NCBI GenBank assembly: GCA_963792915.1
Contig: CAWBYD010000007.1
Coordinates: forward strand, 124,001 to 188,000
From: Solirubrobacter sp963792915
GTDB taxonomy: Bacteria; Actinomycetota; Thermoleophilia; Solirubrobacterales; Solirubrobacteraceae
Reading direction: 5' to 3'
Length of the DNA: 64,000 nt
In this document: positions 51,937 through 59,990 of the stretch, piece after piece
Numbering within the stretch: the first letter of the stretch is position 1
Layout of the letters: the number at the start of each line of letters is the position of its first letter
Program-made: the position numbers and the translations under genes
The notes under the pieces: generated by a model
The model's input: the letters and a program-made list of their open reading frames with translations, nothing else
Databases searched by the model: none
What the model was told of the DNA's origin: nothing

Positions 51937-53040
51937 TCAGAAGTCGATCACGCTGCGGATGCCGTCCTGGTGGTGCATCAGCTCGAAGCCGCGGTTGACG
52001 TCGTCGAGCGTGAGCTTGTGCGAGATGAACGGATCGACGTCGAGGTCGCCGTCGAGGTAGCGCTGGACGAGCTGCGGCACCTGGTCGCGGCCCTTGACGC
52101 CGCCGAAGCTCGAGCCGCACACCCGGCGCCCGGTGATCAGGTAGCGCGGGACGATGTCGAGCGTCTCCCCCTTGCCGGCCACGCCCGCGACCGTGCACAG
52201 GCCCCAGCCCATGCGCGCGGACTCGACGGCCTGGCGCATCACGGACACGATCCCGGTGGCCTCGAACGTGTAGTCGGCGCCCATCCCGTTCGTCTCGTCG
52301 AGCACGCGCTGGACGGTGTCCTCGCCGCCGATCCACGCCTCGGTCGCGCCCTGGCCCTTGGCGAGCTCGAGCCGGTCCTGCGAGAGATCGACGCAGATGA
52401 TCCGCTCGGCGCCCGACAGCCGCGCGCCGGCGACGGCGCCGAGGCCGACCATGCCGGCGCCGAACACCACGCACGTGGAGCCCGGCTCGACCTTGGCGGT
52501 GAACATCGCCGCGCCGAGGCCGGTGGACAGCCCGCAGGCGAACAGCGCGCAGCGGTCCAGCGGCGCTTCGGCCGGGACCTTCGCGAGCGCGATCTCCGGC
52601 ATCACGGCGTGCTCCGCGAACGTGCTCGTGCCCATGAAGTGGCGGATCGGCTCGTCACCCCGACTGAGCCGCACGGTGCCGTCCGGCAGGTGGCCGAGGT
52701 TCTGCTCGGCGCGGATCGCCATGCACAGGTTCGTGCGCGGGCTCAGGCAGTGCTCGCACTGGCGGCACTGGGGCGAGAAGAGTGTGACGACATGGTCGCC
52801 GACCTGCACGTCGTGCACGTCCGGCCCGACCTTCTCCACCACGCCCGCACCCTCGTGCCCGAGCACCGCCGGCGCATACCCGGACGGGTCCGCGCCCGAC
52901 GCCGTGTACATGTCGGTGTGGCAGACGCCGCACGCCACGAGCCGCACCAGCACCTCGCCCGCCCTGGGCTCCTCGAGCTCGACCTCCTGGACCACCAGGG
53001 GCGCTCCGAACTCCTCCAGTACCGCCGCTCGCATCCGCAT
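51937..53040 (-). CDS. Zinc-dependent alcohol dehydrogenase
   Basis: Medium-chain dehydrogenase of 367 residues: catalytic zinc ligands in ACGVCHTD (C40) and H62-E63 (LGHEGAG), structural zinc C92/C95/C98/C106, and nucleotide loop FGAGMVGLGAV. The EHCLSPRTNLC layout resembles class III/NDMA-dependent actinobacterial ADHs. A TAGAGT box 8 bases before ATG 53040 is a likely -10. Palindromic repeats lie just upstream. Confidence 0.92.
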   Translation of the reverse strand: MRMRAAVLEEFGAPLVVQEVELEEPRAGEVLVRLVACGVCHTDMYTASGADPSGYAPAVLGHEGAGVVEKVGPDVHDVQVGDHVVTLFSPQCRQCEHCLSPRTNLCMAIRAEQNLGHLPDGTVRLSRGDEPIRHFMGTSTFAEHAVMPEIALAKVPAEAPLDRCALFACGLSTGLGAAMFTAKVEPGSTCVVFGAGMVGLGAVAGARLSGAERIICVDLSQDRLELAKGQGATEAWIGGEDTVQRVLDETNGMGADYTFEATGIVSVMRQAVESARMGWGLCTVAGVAGKGETLDIVPRYLITGRRVCGSSFGGVKGRDQVPQLVQRYLDGDLDVDPFISHKLTLDDVNRGFELMHHQDGIRSVIDF

Positions 53041-53048
53041 GGCGCGGC

Positions 53049-53054
53049 ACTCTA
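53049..53054 (-). promoter_or_regulatory. -10 box of the alcohol dehydrogenase gene
   Basis: TAGAGT on the minus strand, 8 bases before ATG 53040. The matching -35 region would fall inside the palindrome at 53061-53091, so that repeat may affect transcription. Confidence 0.45.
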
Positions 53055-53060
53055 ACCACA

Positions 53061-53157
53061 CGCACAAAAGGGGTCTGACCCCTTTTGTGCGTCATTGCAC
53101 GCGCAACCACGAACAAAAGGGGTCTGACCCCTTTGTTCGTCTGACCCCTTTTGTTCG
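53061..53157. repeat. REP-like palindromic repeats around GGGGTC-T-GACCCC
   Basis: 53061-53091 is a perfect palindrome: CGCACAAAAGGGGTC, one base, GACCCCTTTTGTGCG. A second unit begins CGAACAAAAGGGGTC at 53110-53124 and is followed by two right arms: GACCCCTTTGTTCG (53126-53139, one T short) and GACCCCTTTTGTTCG (53143-53157). The arms end in matched but different bases (GCAC/GTGC and GAAC/GTTC), so pairing is preserved. GGGGTC(T/A)GACCCC motifs recur as intergenic REP-type elements in many bacteria. No transposase is nearby. Confidence 0.85.
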
Positions 53158-53158
53158 T

Positions 53159-53800
53159 CTAGAGGTGGCCCTGGTCGTTCCAGGTCAGCAGCGCCCAGCC
53201 GTCGAAGGCGATGCCGTCGATCAGGTAGTCCGTGCGCCGCTCGAAGATCGTGATGCCGGTGTTGGCGTGCGAGATGCGGTAGAGCGGCAGCAGGTGCACC
53301 GGCGCGAACGCCTCGCGAAACAGCGCGGCGCCGAGGAAGAAGTGCAGGAAGCCCCAGTGCGAGACGCAGAGCACGCGGTCGGTTCGCGCGGCCAGCCGGG
53401 CCTGGACACGCTCGACACGGGCGAGGATCTGCGCGAACGACTCAGCGCCGGGCTCCGCGTGGTCGGGCGCCGCGGACGGCATCCACGAGATCGTGCCGGT
53501 CCCGGCGTAGTCCGGCGAGGCGGCACGGTAGGCGTCGGACTGGCGCACCTCGTGCAGATCCTCGTCGGTCTCGAAGCCCAGCCCGAGCACCTCGCCGATC
53601 GCCTGCGCGGTCTCCTGCGCCCGGCCGAACGGGCTGGCGATGATGGCGTCGATCCCCTCGTCGCGCAGGCGCTCGCCCACGCCGCGCGCCTGCGCCCAGC
53701 CGGCGGCGGACAGCCGGTCGGAGTCGGGCGTCGTCGGGCGCCCCTCGCGGTCGGCGAGGTTGGCCTCCGACTGGCCGTGGCGCGTGAAGTAGACGATCAC
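53159..53800 (-). CDS. Histidine phosphatase family protein
   Basis: Protein of 213 residues with the phosphoglycerate-mutase-type motif FTRHGQSE (R7, H8, G9), SPFGRAQETA and a second His in LCVSHWGFLHFF. Substrate not evident. The start ATG overlaps the pdxT stop by 4 bp, so it belongs to the pdxS-pdxT transcript. The stop is 2 bases past the palindromic repeat. Confidence 0.9.
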   Translation of the reverse strand: MIVYFTRHGQSEANLADREGRPTTPDSDRLSAAGWAQARGVGERLRDEGIDAIIASPFGRAQETAQAIGEVLGLGFETDEDLHEVRQSDAYRAASPDYAGTGTISWMPSAAPDHAEPGAESFAQILARVERVQARLAARTDRVLCVSHWGFLHFFLGAALFREAFAPVHLLPLYRISHANTGITIFERRTDYLIDGIAFDGWALLTWNDQGHL

Positions 53801-54357
53801 GCCGCGACGCGCTCGCGAACCTCGCGCAGGAAGAGCTCGTGCACGCGGTGCTCACCGGCGATCTCGGGGTGGAAGGAGATCACGAGCATGTTGTCCTGAC
53901 GGGCGGCGACCGGGTGACCGTCGACCGAAGCGAGGATCTCGACGTCGTCGCCGGCCTCGGCGATCCACGGCGCGCGGATGAACACGGCGCGCACCGGGCC
54001 GCCCTCGACCCCCGGGAGCTCGAGGTCCTCCTCGAACGAGTGCAGCTGGCGGCCGAACGCGTTGCGCACGCAGCGCGTGTCCATCAGCCCGAGATGCTCG
54101 CGGTCGAGCATGATCATCCCCGCGCACGTCCCGAGCACCGGAATGCCGGAGCGGACCAGCTCGCGCAGCGGGTCGGCGAGCCCCTCGCGCGCGATCCCGA
54201 GCGTCATCGTCGTCGACTCGCCGCCCGGCATCACCAGCCCGTCGAGCCCGTCGAGGTCCGCGGGCACGCGCACCTCGCGCACGCTCGCGCCGAGCGCCCG
54301 CAGCACCTTCGCGTGGGCCTCGAAGTCCCCCTGCAGCGCGAGGACGCCGACGACCAG
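53797..54357 (-). CDS. pdxT: Pyridoxal 5'-phosphate synthase glutaminase subunit
   Basis: Class I glutaminase of about 186 residues giving ammonia to PdxS. Conserved GVLALQGDFEAH opens the protein; MPGGEST, nucleophile C78 (GTCAGMIML) and H163/E165 (FHPEI) follow. No ATG/GTG/TTG precedes the conserved first strand: the first GTG (54306) would delete it. CTG 54357 or CTG 54366, which overlaps the pdxS stop, is therefore the probable start. Confidence 0.93.
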   Translation of the reverse strand: MVVGVLALQGDFEAHAKVLRALGASVREVRVPADLDGLDGLVMPGGESTTMTLGIAREGLADPLRELVRSGIPVLGTCAGMIMLDREHLGLMDTRCVRNAFGRQLHSFEEDLELPGVEGGPVRAVFIRAPWIAEAGDDVEILASVDGHPVAARQDNMLVISFHPEIAGEHRVHELFLREVRERVAA

Positions 54358-54359
54358 CG

Positions 54360-55244
54360 CTACCAGCCCCGGTTGGCGAGCAGCTGCGCCTCGTCGAGCT
54401 TGCGCGTCTCCAGCGAGTCCATGGGCAGCCCGAGACCCTCGGACGCGCGGGCGACGCGCGCGGCGTCGGCGAAGTGCGTCGTCGCCTCCACGATCGCCGC
54501 GGCCCGCGCCGCGGGGTCAGATGACTTGAAGATGCCCGAGCCGACGAACACGCCCTCGGCGCCGAGCTGCATCACGAGCGACGCGTCGGCCGGCGTGGCG
54601 ATCCCGCCCGCGCAGAACATCACGACCGGCAGCTTGCCGTCGCGCGCGATGCCGCGCACGAGGTCCAGCGGGGACTGCAGATCCTTCGCCGCGGTCGCCA
54701 GCTCGGAGTCGTCGAGCGTCTGCAGGCGGCGGATCTCCGAACGGATCGTGCGCAGGTGGCGGACCGCCTCGACGATGTCGCCGGTCCCGGCCTCGCCCTT
54801 TGAGCGGATCATCGCCGCGCCCTCGCCGATCCGCCGCAGCGCCTCGCCGAGGTTGGTCGCGCCGCACACGAACGGGACCTTGAACGCCCACTTGTCGATG
54901 TGGTTGGCCTCGTCGGCGGGCGTCAGCACCTCGGACTCGTCGACGTAGTCGACCTCCAGCGCCTCGAGCACCTGCGCCTCCGCGAAGTGGCCGATGCGCG
55001 CCTTGGCCATCACCGGGATCGTCACGGCCTCCTGGATGCCCTTGATCAGGATCGGGTCGGACATGCGCGCGACGCCGCCGTCGCGGCGGATGTCGGCCGG
55101 GACGCGCTCGAGCGCCATCACCGCAGCGGCGCCCGCGTCCTCGGCGATCTTCGCCTGCTCGGCGTTGACCACGTCCATGATCACGCCGCCCTTGAGCATC
55201 TCGGCCAGACCGGCCTTCACGCGGAACGTCGACTCGTCTCTCAT
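54360..55244 (-). CDS. pdxS: Pyridoxal 5'-phosphate synthase subunit PdxS
   Basis: TIM-barrel PLP synthase of 294 residues condensing ribose 5-phosphate, glyceraldehyde 3-phosphate and ammonia. Catalytic lysine K81 is in VMAKARIGH at the same position as in B. subtilis; EVLTPADEANHIDKW and the glycine-rich phosphate site are intact. A TAACAT -10 box lies 9 bases before the ATG. It is the first gene of pdxS-pdxT-phosphatase. Confidence 0.96.
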   Translation of the reverse strand: MRDESTFRVKAGLAEMLKGGVIMDVVNAEQAKIAEDAGAAAVMALERVPADIRRDGGVARMSDPILIKGIQEAVTIPVMAKARIGHFAEAQVLEALEVDYVDESEVLTPADEANHIDKWAFKVPFVCGATNLGEALRRIGEGAAMIRSKGEAGTGDIVEAVRHLRTIRSEIRRLQTLDDSELATAAKDLQSPLDLVRGIARDGKLPVVMFCAGGIATPADASLVMQLGAEGVFVGSGIFKSSDPAARAAAIVEATTHFADAARVARASEGLGLPMDSLETRKLDEAQLLANRGW

Positions 55245-55273
55245 CGCCAGTCGATGTTAGCCACGGTCCGCTG

Positions 55274-55279
55274 TACGAT
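55274..55279 (+). promoter_or_regulatory. -10 box of leaderless small gene
   Basis: TACGAT is followed by 7 bases and ATG 55287. Confidence 0.5.
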
Positions 55280-55286
55280 CAGCACA

Positions 55287-55484
55287 ATGGACCCCGACCT
55301 GATCGGACCCGACGATGTGGCCTTCACGCTGGACCTCACGCCGGCGCAGCTGAAGATCGTCCACGCCGCGCTGGTCGCGGCGCGCGACTCCTACGGGCAC
55401 GACCAGGCAGACGTCCACCGCGTGATCCACGAGCTCCTGGCCAAGCTGCCCGACGAGGCGTCGATCCGCGCGATCAACCTCTAG
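55287..55484 (+). CDS. Small hypothetical protein, 65 aa
   Basis: Acidic protein of 65 residues (MDPDLIGPDDVAFTLDLTPA ... IRAINL), predicted mainly helical. Leaderless promoter upstream. It is divergent from pdxS and overlaps the end of the convergent phosphorylase gene by 11 bp. Family not recognised, but the clear promoter and composition support a real gene. Confidence 0.65.
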   Translation: MDPDLIGPDDVAFTLDLTPAQLKIVHAALVAARDSYGHDQADVHRVIHELLAKLPDEASIRAINL

Positions 55485-57831
55485 GCCGCCGGCGAGCGGG
55501 CGCGCGGCCGGGCGGCTGGCGCGGCTCGGGCCCGGCGTCGGGAACGCTCCACGGCCGCTCCACCGACTCGCCCGCGGCCACCCTGAGCTCCTCGTCCTCG
55601 TGGAAGAGCCGCAACTCCTCGCCCTCGAGCAGCTCGTAGCGCGCGCTGGTGTGTTCGATCGCCACCAGCAGGCAGCGCCCGCGGTAGCGCAGGCGAAAGC
55701 GCAGCCCGGTCACCGCTTCCGGCAGCCGCGGACGGAAGCGCAGCTCGCCGCCGTGGTCGCGCATCCCGCCGAAGCCGGCCACGGCAGCGATCCACGAGCC
55801 GGCCAGCGACGCCATGTGGAGCCCGTCGCGCGTGTTGCGCTCGAGGTCCTCGAGGTCCATCAGCGCGGCCTCGCCGAAGTAGTCGTACGCGAGGTCGAGG
55901 TGGCCGACCTCGGCCGCGATCGTCGCCTGGATGCACGCCGAGAGCGAGGAGTCGCGCACCGTCAGCGGCTCGTAGAACGCGAAGTTGCGCGCCTTCTCGG
56001 CCGCGCTGAACCGATCGCCGCGCTGCAGCAGCGCGAACACGAGGTCCGGCTGCTTGACCACCTGCGTGCGGTAGAGCTGGAAGTACGGGAGGTGCAGCAG
56101 CAGCGGATACGCGTCGCCGTCGAGCGCGTCGAAGTCCATCGCCTGGTGCTGCAGGAAGTCGGCGTCCTGCGGGTGCACACCGAGGCGCCGGTCGTACGGA
56201 ATGTGCATGTCGGCCGCGGCGTCGCGCCAGGCCGCGATCTCCTCCTCGTCCACATCCAGCGCCCGCGCCTGCTCGCCGTGCGCGGCCGCGACCTCCGCTG
56301 CCATGCGCAGGTTCTGCTCGGCCATCAGGTTCGTGAAGACGTTGTCGTCGACGATCGCCGAGTACTCGTCGGGCCCGGTCACGCCGTCGATGTGGAAGCG
56401 CCCGGCGTGATCGTGATGGCCGAGCGAGCGCCACAGGCGCGCGGTCTGGACGAGCAGCTCGAGCCCCGGACCGGCCGCGAACGCCTCGTCGCCCGTCGCG
56501 CTCACGTAGCGGATCACCGCGTCGGCGATGTCCGCGTTGACGTGGAACGCGGCGGTGCCCGCGGGCCAGTAGGCCGAGCACTCCTCGCCGTGGATCGTCC
56601 GCCACGGGAACGCGGCGCCCTCCAGGTGCAGCGTCCGCGCGCGCTCGAGCGCCTGCGGGAGCGTCGCGTGGCGCCAGCGCAGGGCGTCCCCCACCGCGCC
56701 CGGATACGCGTAGGTCAGCGGCGGGAGGACGAACGCCTCGGTGTCCCAGAACACGTGGCCGTCATAGCCCGAGCCGGTCAGCCCCTTGGCGGGGATCGCG
56801 CGCCGCTCGGCCCGCGCGCCGGCCTGCAGCGTGTGGAACATCGCGAAGCGCACGGCCTGCTGGAGCTCGCCGTCGCCGTCGATCTCGACGTCCGAGTGCT
56901 CCCAGAAGTCGTCCAGATACACGCGCTGGTCGTGCGCGAGGTCGTCCCAGCCGTTGTGGCGCGCCGACGCGACCGCGGCCGTGACCTGGTCGCGCACCGC
57001 CGGCAGCGACCGCGCGCCCGACCAGCCGTAGCCGAGGAACTTCGTGAACGACAGCGTGTCGTCGGGCCCCAGCTCCGCGGTGAGCCAGACGCGGCCGAGA
57101 TCGGGGGCGGCCTCGGCGCCCATCTCCAGCCCGTCGACCGGGTCGACCACGTGGTCCATCGCGGCCGCCAGCCGCAGCCCGCTGGCGCGGATCTGGTGCA
57201 CGAGCACGACGCGCAGGTCGTGCACGCCCTGCTCCTCGGCCATCAGCGGCGCCCGCAGCGCGGCGGCGGCGCGCGGATCGGCGCTCATCTCCGGCCCGGG
57301 CTCGTTGGCCACGAGCTCTGACTGCGCGACGATCCGCAGCACCTTCCCGTCGAGCGCACGGACCGCGTAGCGGATCGCGGCGACGCTGCGGTGCTGGAAG
57401 CTCACGAGGCGGACCGTCCGGAGCTCGATCTCGCGCCCGCTGGGCGAGCGCCACTGGACCTCGCGCGTGAGCAGCCCGGCTCGCAGGTCGAGCGTCCGGC
57501 GATGCGCGAGCAGCTCGCCGTAGCGGACGTCGAACGGCTCGTCGTCGACCAGCAGCCGGATCACCTTGCCGTTGGTGATGTTGACGACCGTCTGGCCGTC
57601 CTCCGGGAAGCCGTAGCCGGCCTCGGCGTACGGCAGCGGGCGGATCTCGAAGCAGCCGTTGAGGTAGGTGCCGGGGAGCCCGTGCGGCTCGCCCTCGTCG
57701 AGGTTGCCCCGCAGCCCGATATGCCCGTTGGAGAGCGCGAACACGGACTCGGACTGCGCGAGCACGTCGAGGTCCAGGGTCTCTTCGGTGACCGCCCACG
57801 GCTCGACCGTGTACGCGGGATGCGTGATCAC
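55474..57831 (-). CDS. Family 65 glycoside hydrolase / disaccharide phosphorylase
   Basis: Protein of 785 residues. An N-terminal beta-sandwich (SNGHIGLRGNLDEGEP) precedes an (alpha/alpha)6 barrel with GHVFWDTEAFVLP and the catalytic-acid motif GVTGPDEYS; a C-terminal beta domain and a basic, Pro-rich tail follow. Family members split trehalose, maltose or kojibiose with phosphate to release beta-glucose 1-phosphate. The overlapping beta-phosphoglucomutase-like gene supports phosphorolysis. Confidence 0.93.
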   Translation of the reverse strand: MITHPAYTVEPWAVTEETLDLDVLAQSESVFALSNGHIGLRGNLDEGEPHGLPGTYLNGCFEIRPLPYAEAGYGFPEDGQTVVNITNGKVIRLLVDDEPFDVRYGELLAHRRTLDLRAGLLTREVQWRSPSGREIELRTVRLVSFQHRSVAAIRYAVRALDGKVLRIVAQSELVANEPGPEMSADPRAAAALRAPLMAEEQGVHDLRVVLVHQIRASGLRLAAAMDHVVDPVDGLEMGAEAAPDLGRVWLTAELGPDDTLSFTKFLGYGWSGARSLPAVRDQVTAAVASARHNGWDDLAHDQRVYLDDFWEHSDVEIDGDGELQQAVRFAMFHTLQAGARAERRAIPAKGLTGSGYDGHVFWDTEAFVLPPLTYAYPGAVGDALRWRHATLPQALERARTLHLEGAAFPWRTIHGEECSAYWPAGTAAFHVNADIADAVIRYVSATGDEAFAAGPGLELLVQTARLWRSLGHHDHAGRFHIDGVTGPDEYSAIVDDNVFTNLMAEQNLRMAAEVAAAHGEQARALDVDEEEIAAWRDAAADMHIPYDRRLGVHPQDADFLQHQAMDFDALDGDAYPLLLHLPYFQLYRTQVVKQPDLVFALLQRGDRFSAAEKARNFAFYEPLTVRDSSLSACIQATIAAEVGHLDLAYDYFGEAALMDLEDLERNTRDGLHMASLAGSWIAAVAGFGGMRDHGGELRFRPRLPEAVTGLRFRLRYRGRCLLVAIEHTSARYELLEGEELRLFHEDEELRVAAGESVERPWSVPDAGPEPRQPPGRAPARRRPRG

Positions 57832-58514
57832 AGCAGGTCCTGCAGGTCGTCGACCACGATCGTCGCGCCGTGGGCGAGCAGCTCCGCGCGCTGGCCCACG
57901 CGGTCCACCCCGACGACGAAGCCGAAGCTCCCCGCCTTGCCGGACGCGACCCCGGCCAGCGCGTCCTCGAACACCGCGGCGTGGGCCGGCTCGACCCCGA
58001 GCCGCCTCGCCGCCTCGAGCCACGTGTCAGGTGCCGGCTTGCCGCGCAGGTGCAGCTCGTCGCCGACCACGCCGTCGACCCGGACCTCGATCTCCTCGCT
58101 GATCCCGGCGGCCTCGAGCACGTCCTTGCAGTTGTGGCTCGAGGACACGACGGCGCGCCGCAACCCGGCGTCGCGCGCCGCGCGCAGGTAGTTCACCGAT
58201 CCCTCGTAGGCCTCGACGCCGTCGCCGGCGATCAGGGCGAGCACGATCGCGTTCTTACGGTCGCCGAGCCGCTTGACCTCCGCGTCGTCGGGGTGCAGGT
58301 CGCGGCTGGCCAGGAAGTCGCGCACGCCGGCGTCGCGCGGTTTGCCGTCGACGTACTCGTCGTAGTCGTCGTGGGCGTCGAACGGCGGCGCGCCCGGGCC
58401 GAGGTAGTCGTCGAAGAGCTGCTTCCACGCGCGGGCGTGGACGGCGGCGGTCTCGGTCAGAACGCCGTCGAGGTCGAACAGGCAGGCGGTGACGCCGTCG
58501 GGGAGTCCCAGCAT
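57828..58514 (-). CDS. Beta-phosphoglucomutase-like HAD protein
   Basis: Protein of 228 residues with HAD motifs FDLDGVLTET (D14, D16), VVSSSHNCK, KPAPDTW and FEDALAGV. In the family it converts beta-glucose 1-phosphate to glucose 6-phosphate, the next step after the GH65 phosphorylase. The stop overlaps the GH65 GTG start by 4 bp. Confidence 0.9.
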   Translation of the reverse strand: MLGLPDGVTACLFDLDGVLTETAAVHARAWKQLFDDYLGPGAPPFDAHDDYDEYVDGKPRDAGVRDFLASRDLHPDDAEVKRLGDRKNAIVLALIAGDGVEAYEGSVNYLRAARDAGLRRAVVSSSHNCKDVLEAAGISEEIEVRVDGVVGDELHLRGKPAPDTWLEAARRLGVEPAHAAVFEDALAGVASGKAGSFGFVVGVDRVGQRAELLAHGATIVVDDLQDLL

Positions 58515-58526
58515 GGGCTCCCGAGG

Positions 58527-59390
58527 CTACTTGAGGCGGAACGCGCGGATGCGGTCGTCGTACTGCGCGCTGTCTCGCGCGTAGACGCCGTAGGCCAGCG
58601 CCTGCAGGATCGACAGCAGCCCGGTGTGCGAGCGCACGAACGCTGGCGAATTGGACGAGTAGTAGAGCGAGCGCTCGGCGAGCTTGGAGACGTCGCTGAG
58701 CGTCGCGTCGACGATCGCGAGCGTATGCGCCTTGCGGTGGCGGGCGATCTTCATCGCGCGCACCACCAGCGGGTGCGGGCGGCCGGCGCTGAGCCCGATC
58801 ACCAGCGTGCGCTCGTCGATCCGCCCGAGCCGCGACAGCGCCTCCTGCGACGGCGAGGCGGCGATCTCGGCGCGGACGTCGAGCAGCATCAGCAGATGGC
58901 GCAGATAGGAGGCGAAGAACGCCATCTGGTCCGTGCCGGCGATGAGGATGCGCTCGGCGGTCGCGATCGCCTCGATCGCGCCTTCGACTTCGGAGCGGCT
59001 CACGCGACGCGCCGTGTCCTCGACGTTGACGTGGTCGGCCGCGACGGCCTGCTCGAACGCGGACTGGTCGAGGCTGAAGAGCGGCGTCGCGAGCTCCGGC
59101 GCCTTGGACGTGCGGTGATGGTGGCGGTACTCGTCGCGCGCGGCCTCCTGCAGCTCCGGGAAGCCCTCGAAGCCCAGCGCCTGGCTGAAGCGCACGACCG
59201 TCGAGGACGACGTGTTGGCGCGCCGGGCGAGCTCCTCGGCGGTGTGGAAGGCGACCTCGTCCAGGTGGTCGACGACGTACTGCGCAACGTCCTTCTGGGA
59301 GCGCGAGAACTCGTCGAAGCGTGCGGAGATGTACGTGGAAAGCGTCTGGTGGCCGCGGGCGGCCGGGGGCATGGTGGCGGTCCTCGGCAT
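58527..59390 (-). CDS. RpiR-family (HTH plus SIS) regulator
   Basis: Protein of 287 residues. The N-terminal HTH (about 18-90) has SQKDVAQYVVDHLDEVAF, ARRANTSSSTVVRFSQALGF; a SIS sugar-phosphate domain (about 125-260) has ERILIAGTDQMAF and VIGLSAGRPHP. It lies 12 bp upstream of the HAD and GH65 genes on the same strand, so it probably senses a sugar phosphate and controls this disaccharide pathway. Start ATG 59390 (ATG 59372 possible). Confidence 0.9.
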   Translation of the reverse strand: MPRTATMPPAARGHQTLSTYISARFDEFSRSQKDVAQYVVDHLDEVAFHTAEELARRANTSSSTVVRFSQALGFEGFPELQEAARDEYRHHHRTSKAPELATPLFSLDQSAFEQAVAADHVNVEDTARRVSRSEVEGAIEAIATAERILIAGTDQMAFFASYLRHLLMLLDVRAEIAASPSQEALSRLGRIDERTLVIGLSAGRPHPLVVRAMKIARHRKAHTLAIVDATLSDVSKLAERSLYYSSNSPAFVRSHTGLLSILQALAYGVYARDSAQYDDRIRAFRLK

Positions 59391-59435
59391 GGCGAGGCGA
59401 TCTTTCGACGGCGGCTCCCTAACCTCCTCCCGGCA

Positions 59436-59990
59436 ATGCAACGGCTCGACACCCGCCTCGACGGCCCCGTGCTGCTCGCCCCCGCCGTGTACGGGGATGC
59501 GCGCGGCTTCTTCGTGGAGACCTTCCGGGCGGACGTCGCCCGCGCCCACGGCCTTCCCACCGCGTTCGTGCAGGACAACCACTCACGCTCGCGCCAGGGG
59601 ACGCTGCGCGGCATCCATTTCCAGACGCATCCCGGGCAGGGCAAGCTCGTGCGGGTGGCGCGCGGACGCGTGTTCGACGTCGTCGTGGACCTGCGGCGCG
59701 GCTCTGAGACGTTCGGTCAGTGGGAGGGCGTCGAGCTCGACGACGAGCAGGGGCACATGCTCTGGATCCCGGTCGGGTTCGGGCACGGGTTCCTCGTGCT
59801 GAGCGAGGTCGCGGACTTCGTCTACAAGTGCACGAACTACTACGACCCGGCGACCGAGGCGGGGATCCGCTTCGACGATCCCGCCGTGGGCATCGAGTGG
59901 CCCACGTCCGTCGAGCTCCTCTACTCGGAGCGCGACGCGACGGCTCCGCTGCTCTCAGAGGTCGCGGACACGCTGCCGTTCACGGTGTGA
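59436..59990 (+). CDS. rmlC: dTDP-4-dehydrorhamnose 3,5-epimerase
   Basis: Cupin epimerase of 184 residues in dTDP-L-rhamnose synthesis. Landmarks are DARGFFVETF, QDNHSRSRQGTLRGIHFQ (catalytic H61), FDVVVDLRRGS, WIPVGFGHGFLVL and YKCTNYY. The other rml genes are not in the window. It is divergent from the RpiR gene and overlaps gluQ at its end (GTGA). Confidence 0.94.
   Translation: MQRLDTRLDGPVLLAPAVYGDARGFFVETFRADVARAHGLPTAFVQDNHSRSRQGTLRGIHFQTHPGQGKLVRVARGRVFDVVVDLRRGSETFGQWEGVELDDEQGHMLWIPVGFGHGFLVLSEVADFVYKCTNYYDPATEAGIRFDDPAVGIEWPTSVELLYSERDATAPLLSEVADTLPFTV

Noticed and set aside
53061..53157. Rho-independent terminators for the phosphatase gene
   Set aside because: The palindromes have flanking T runs on both strands, but one sits right at the stop with duplicated arms; the pattern fits a REP element better. 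Terminator activity cannot be excluded.
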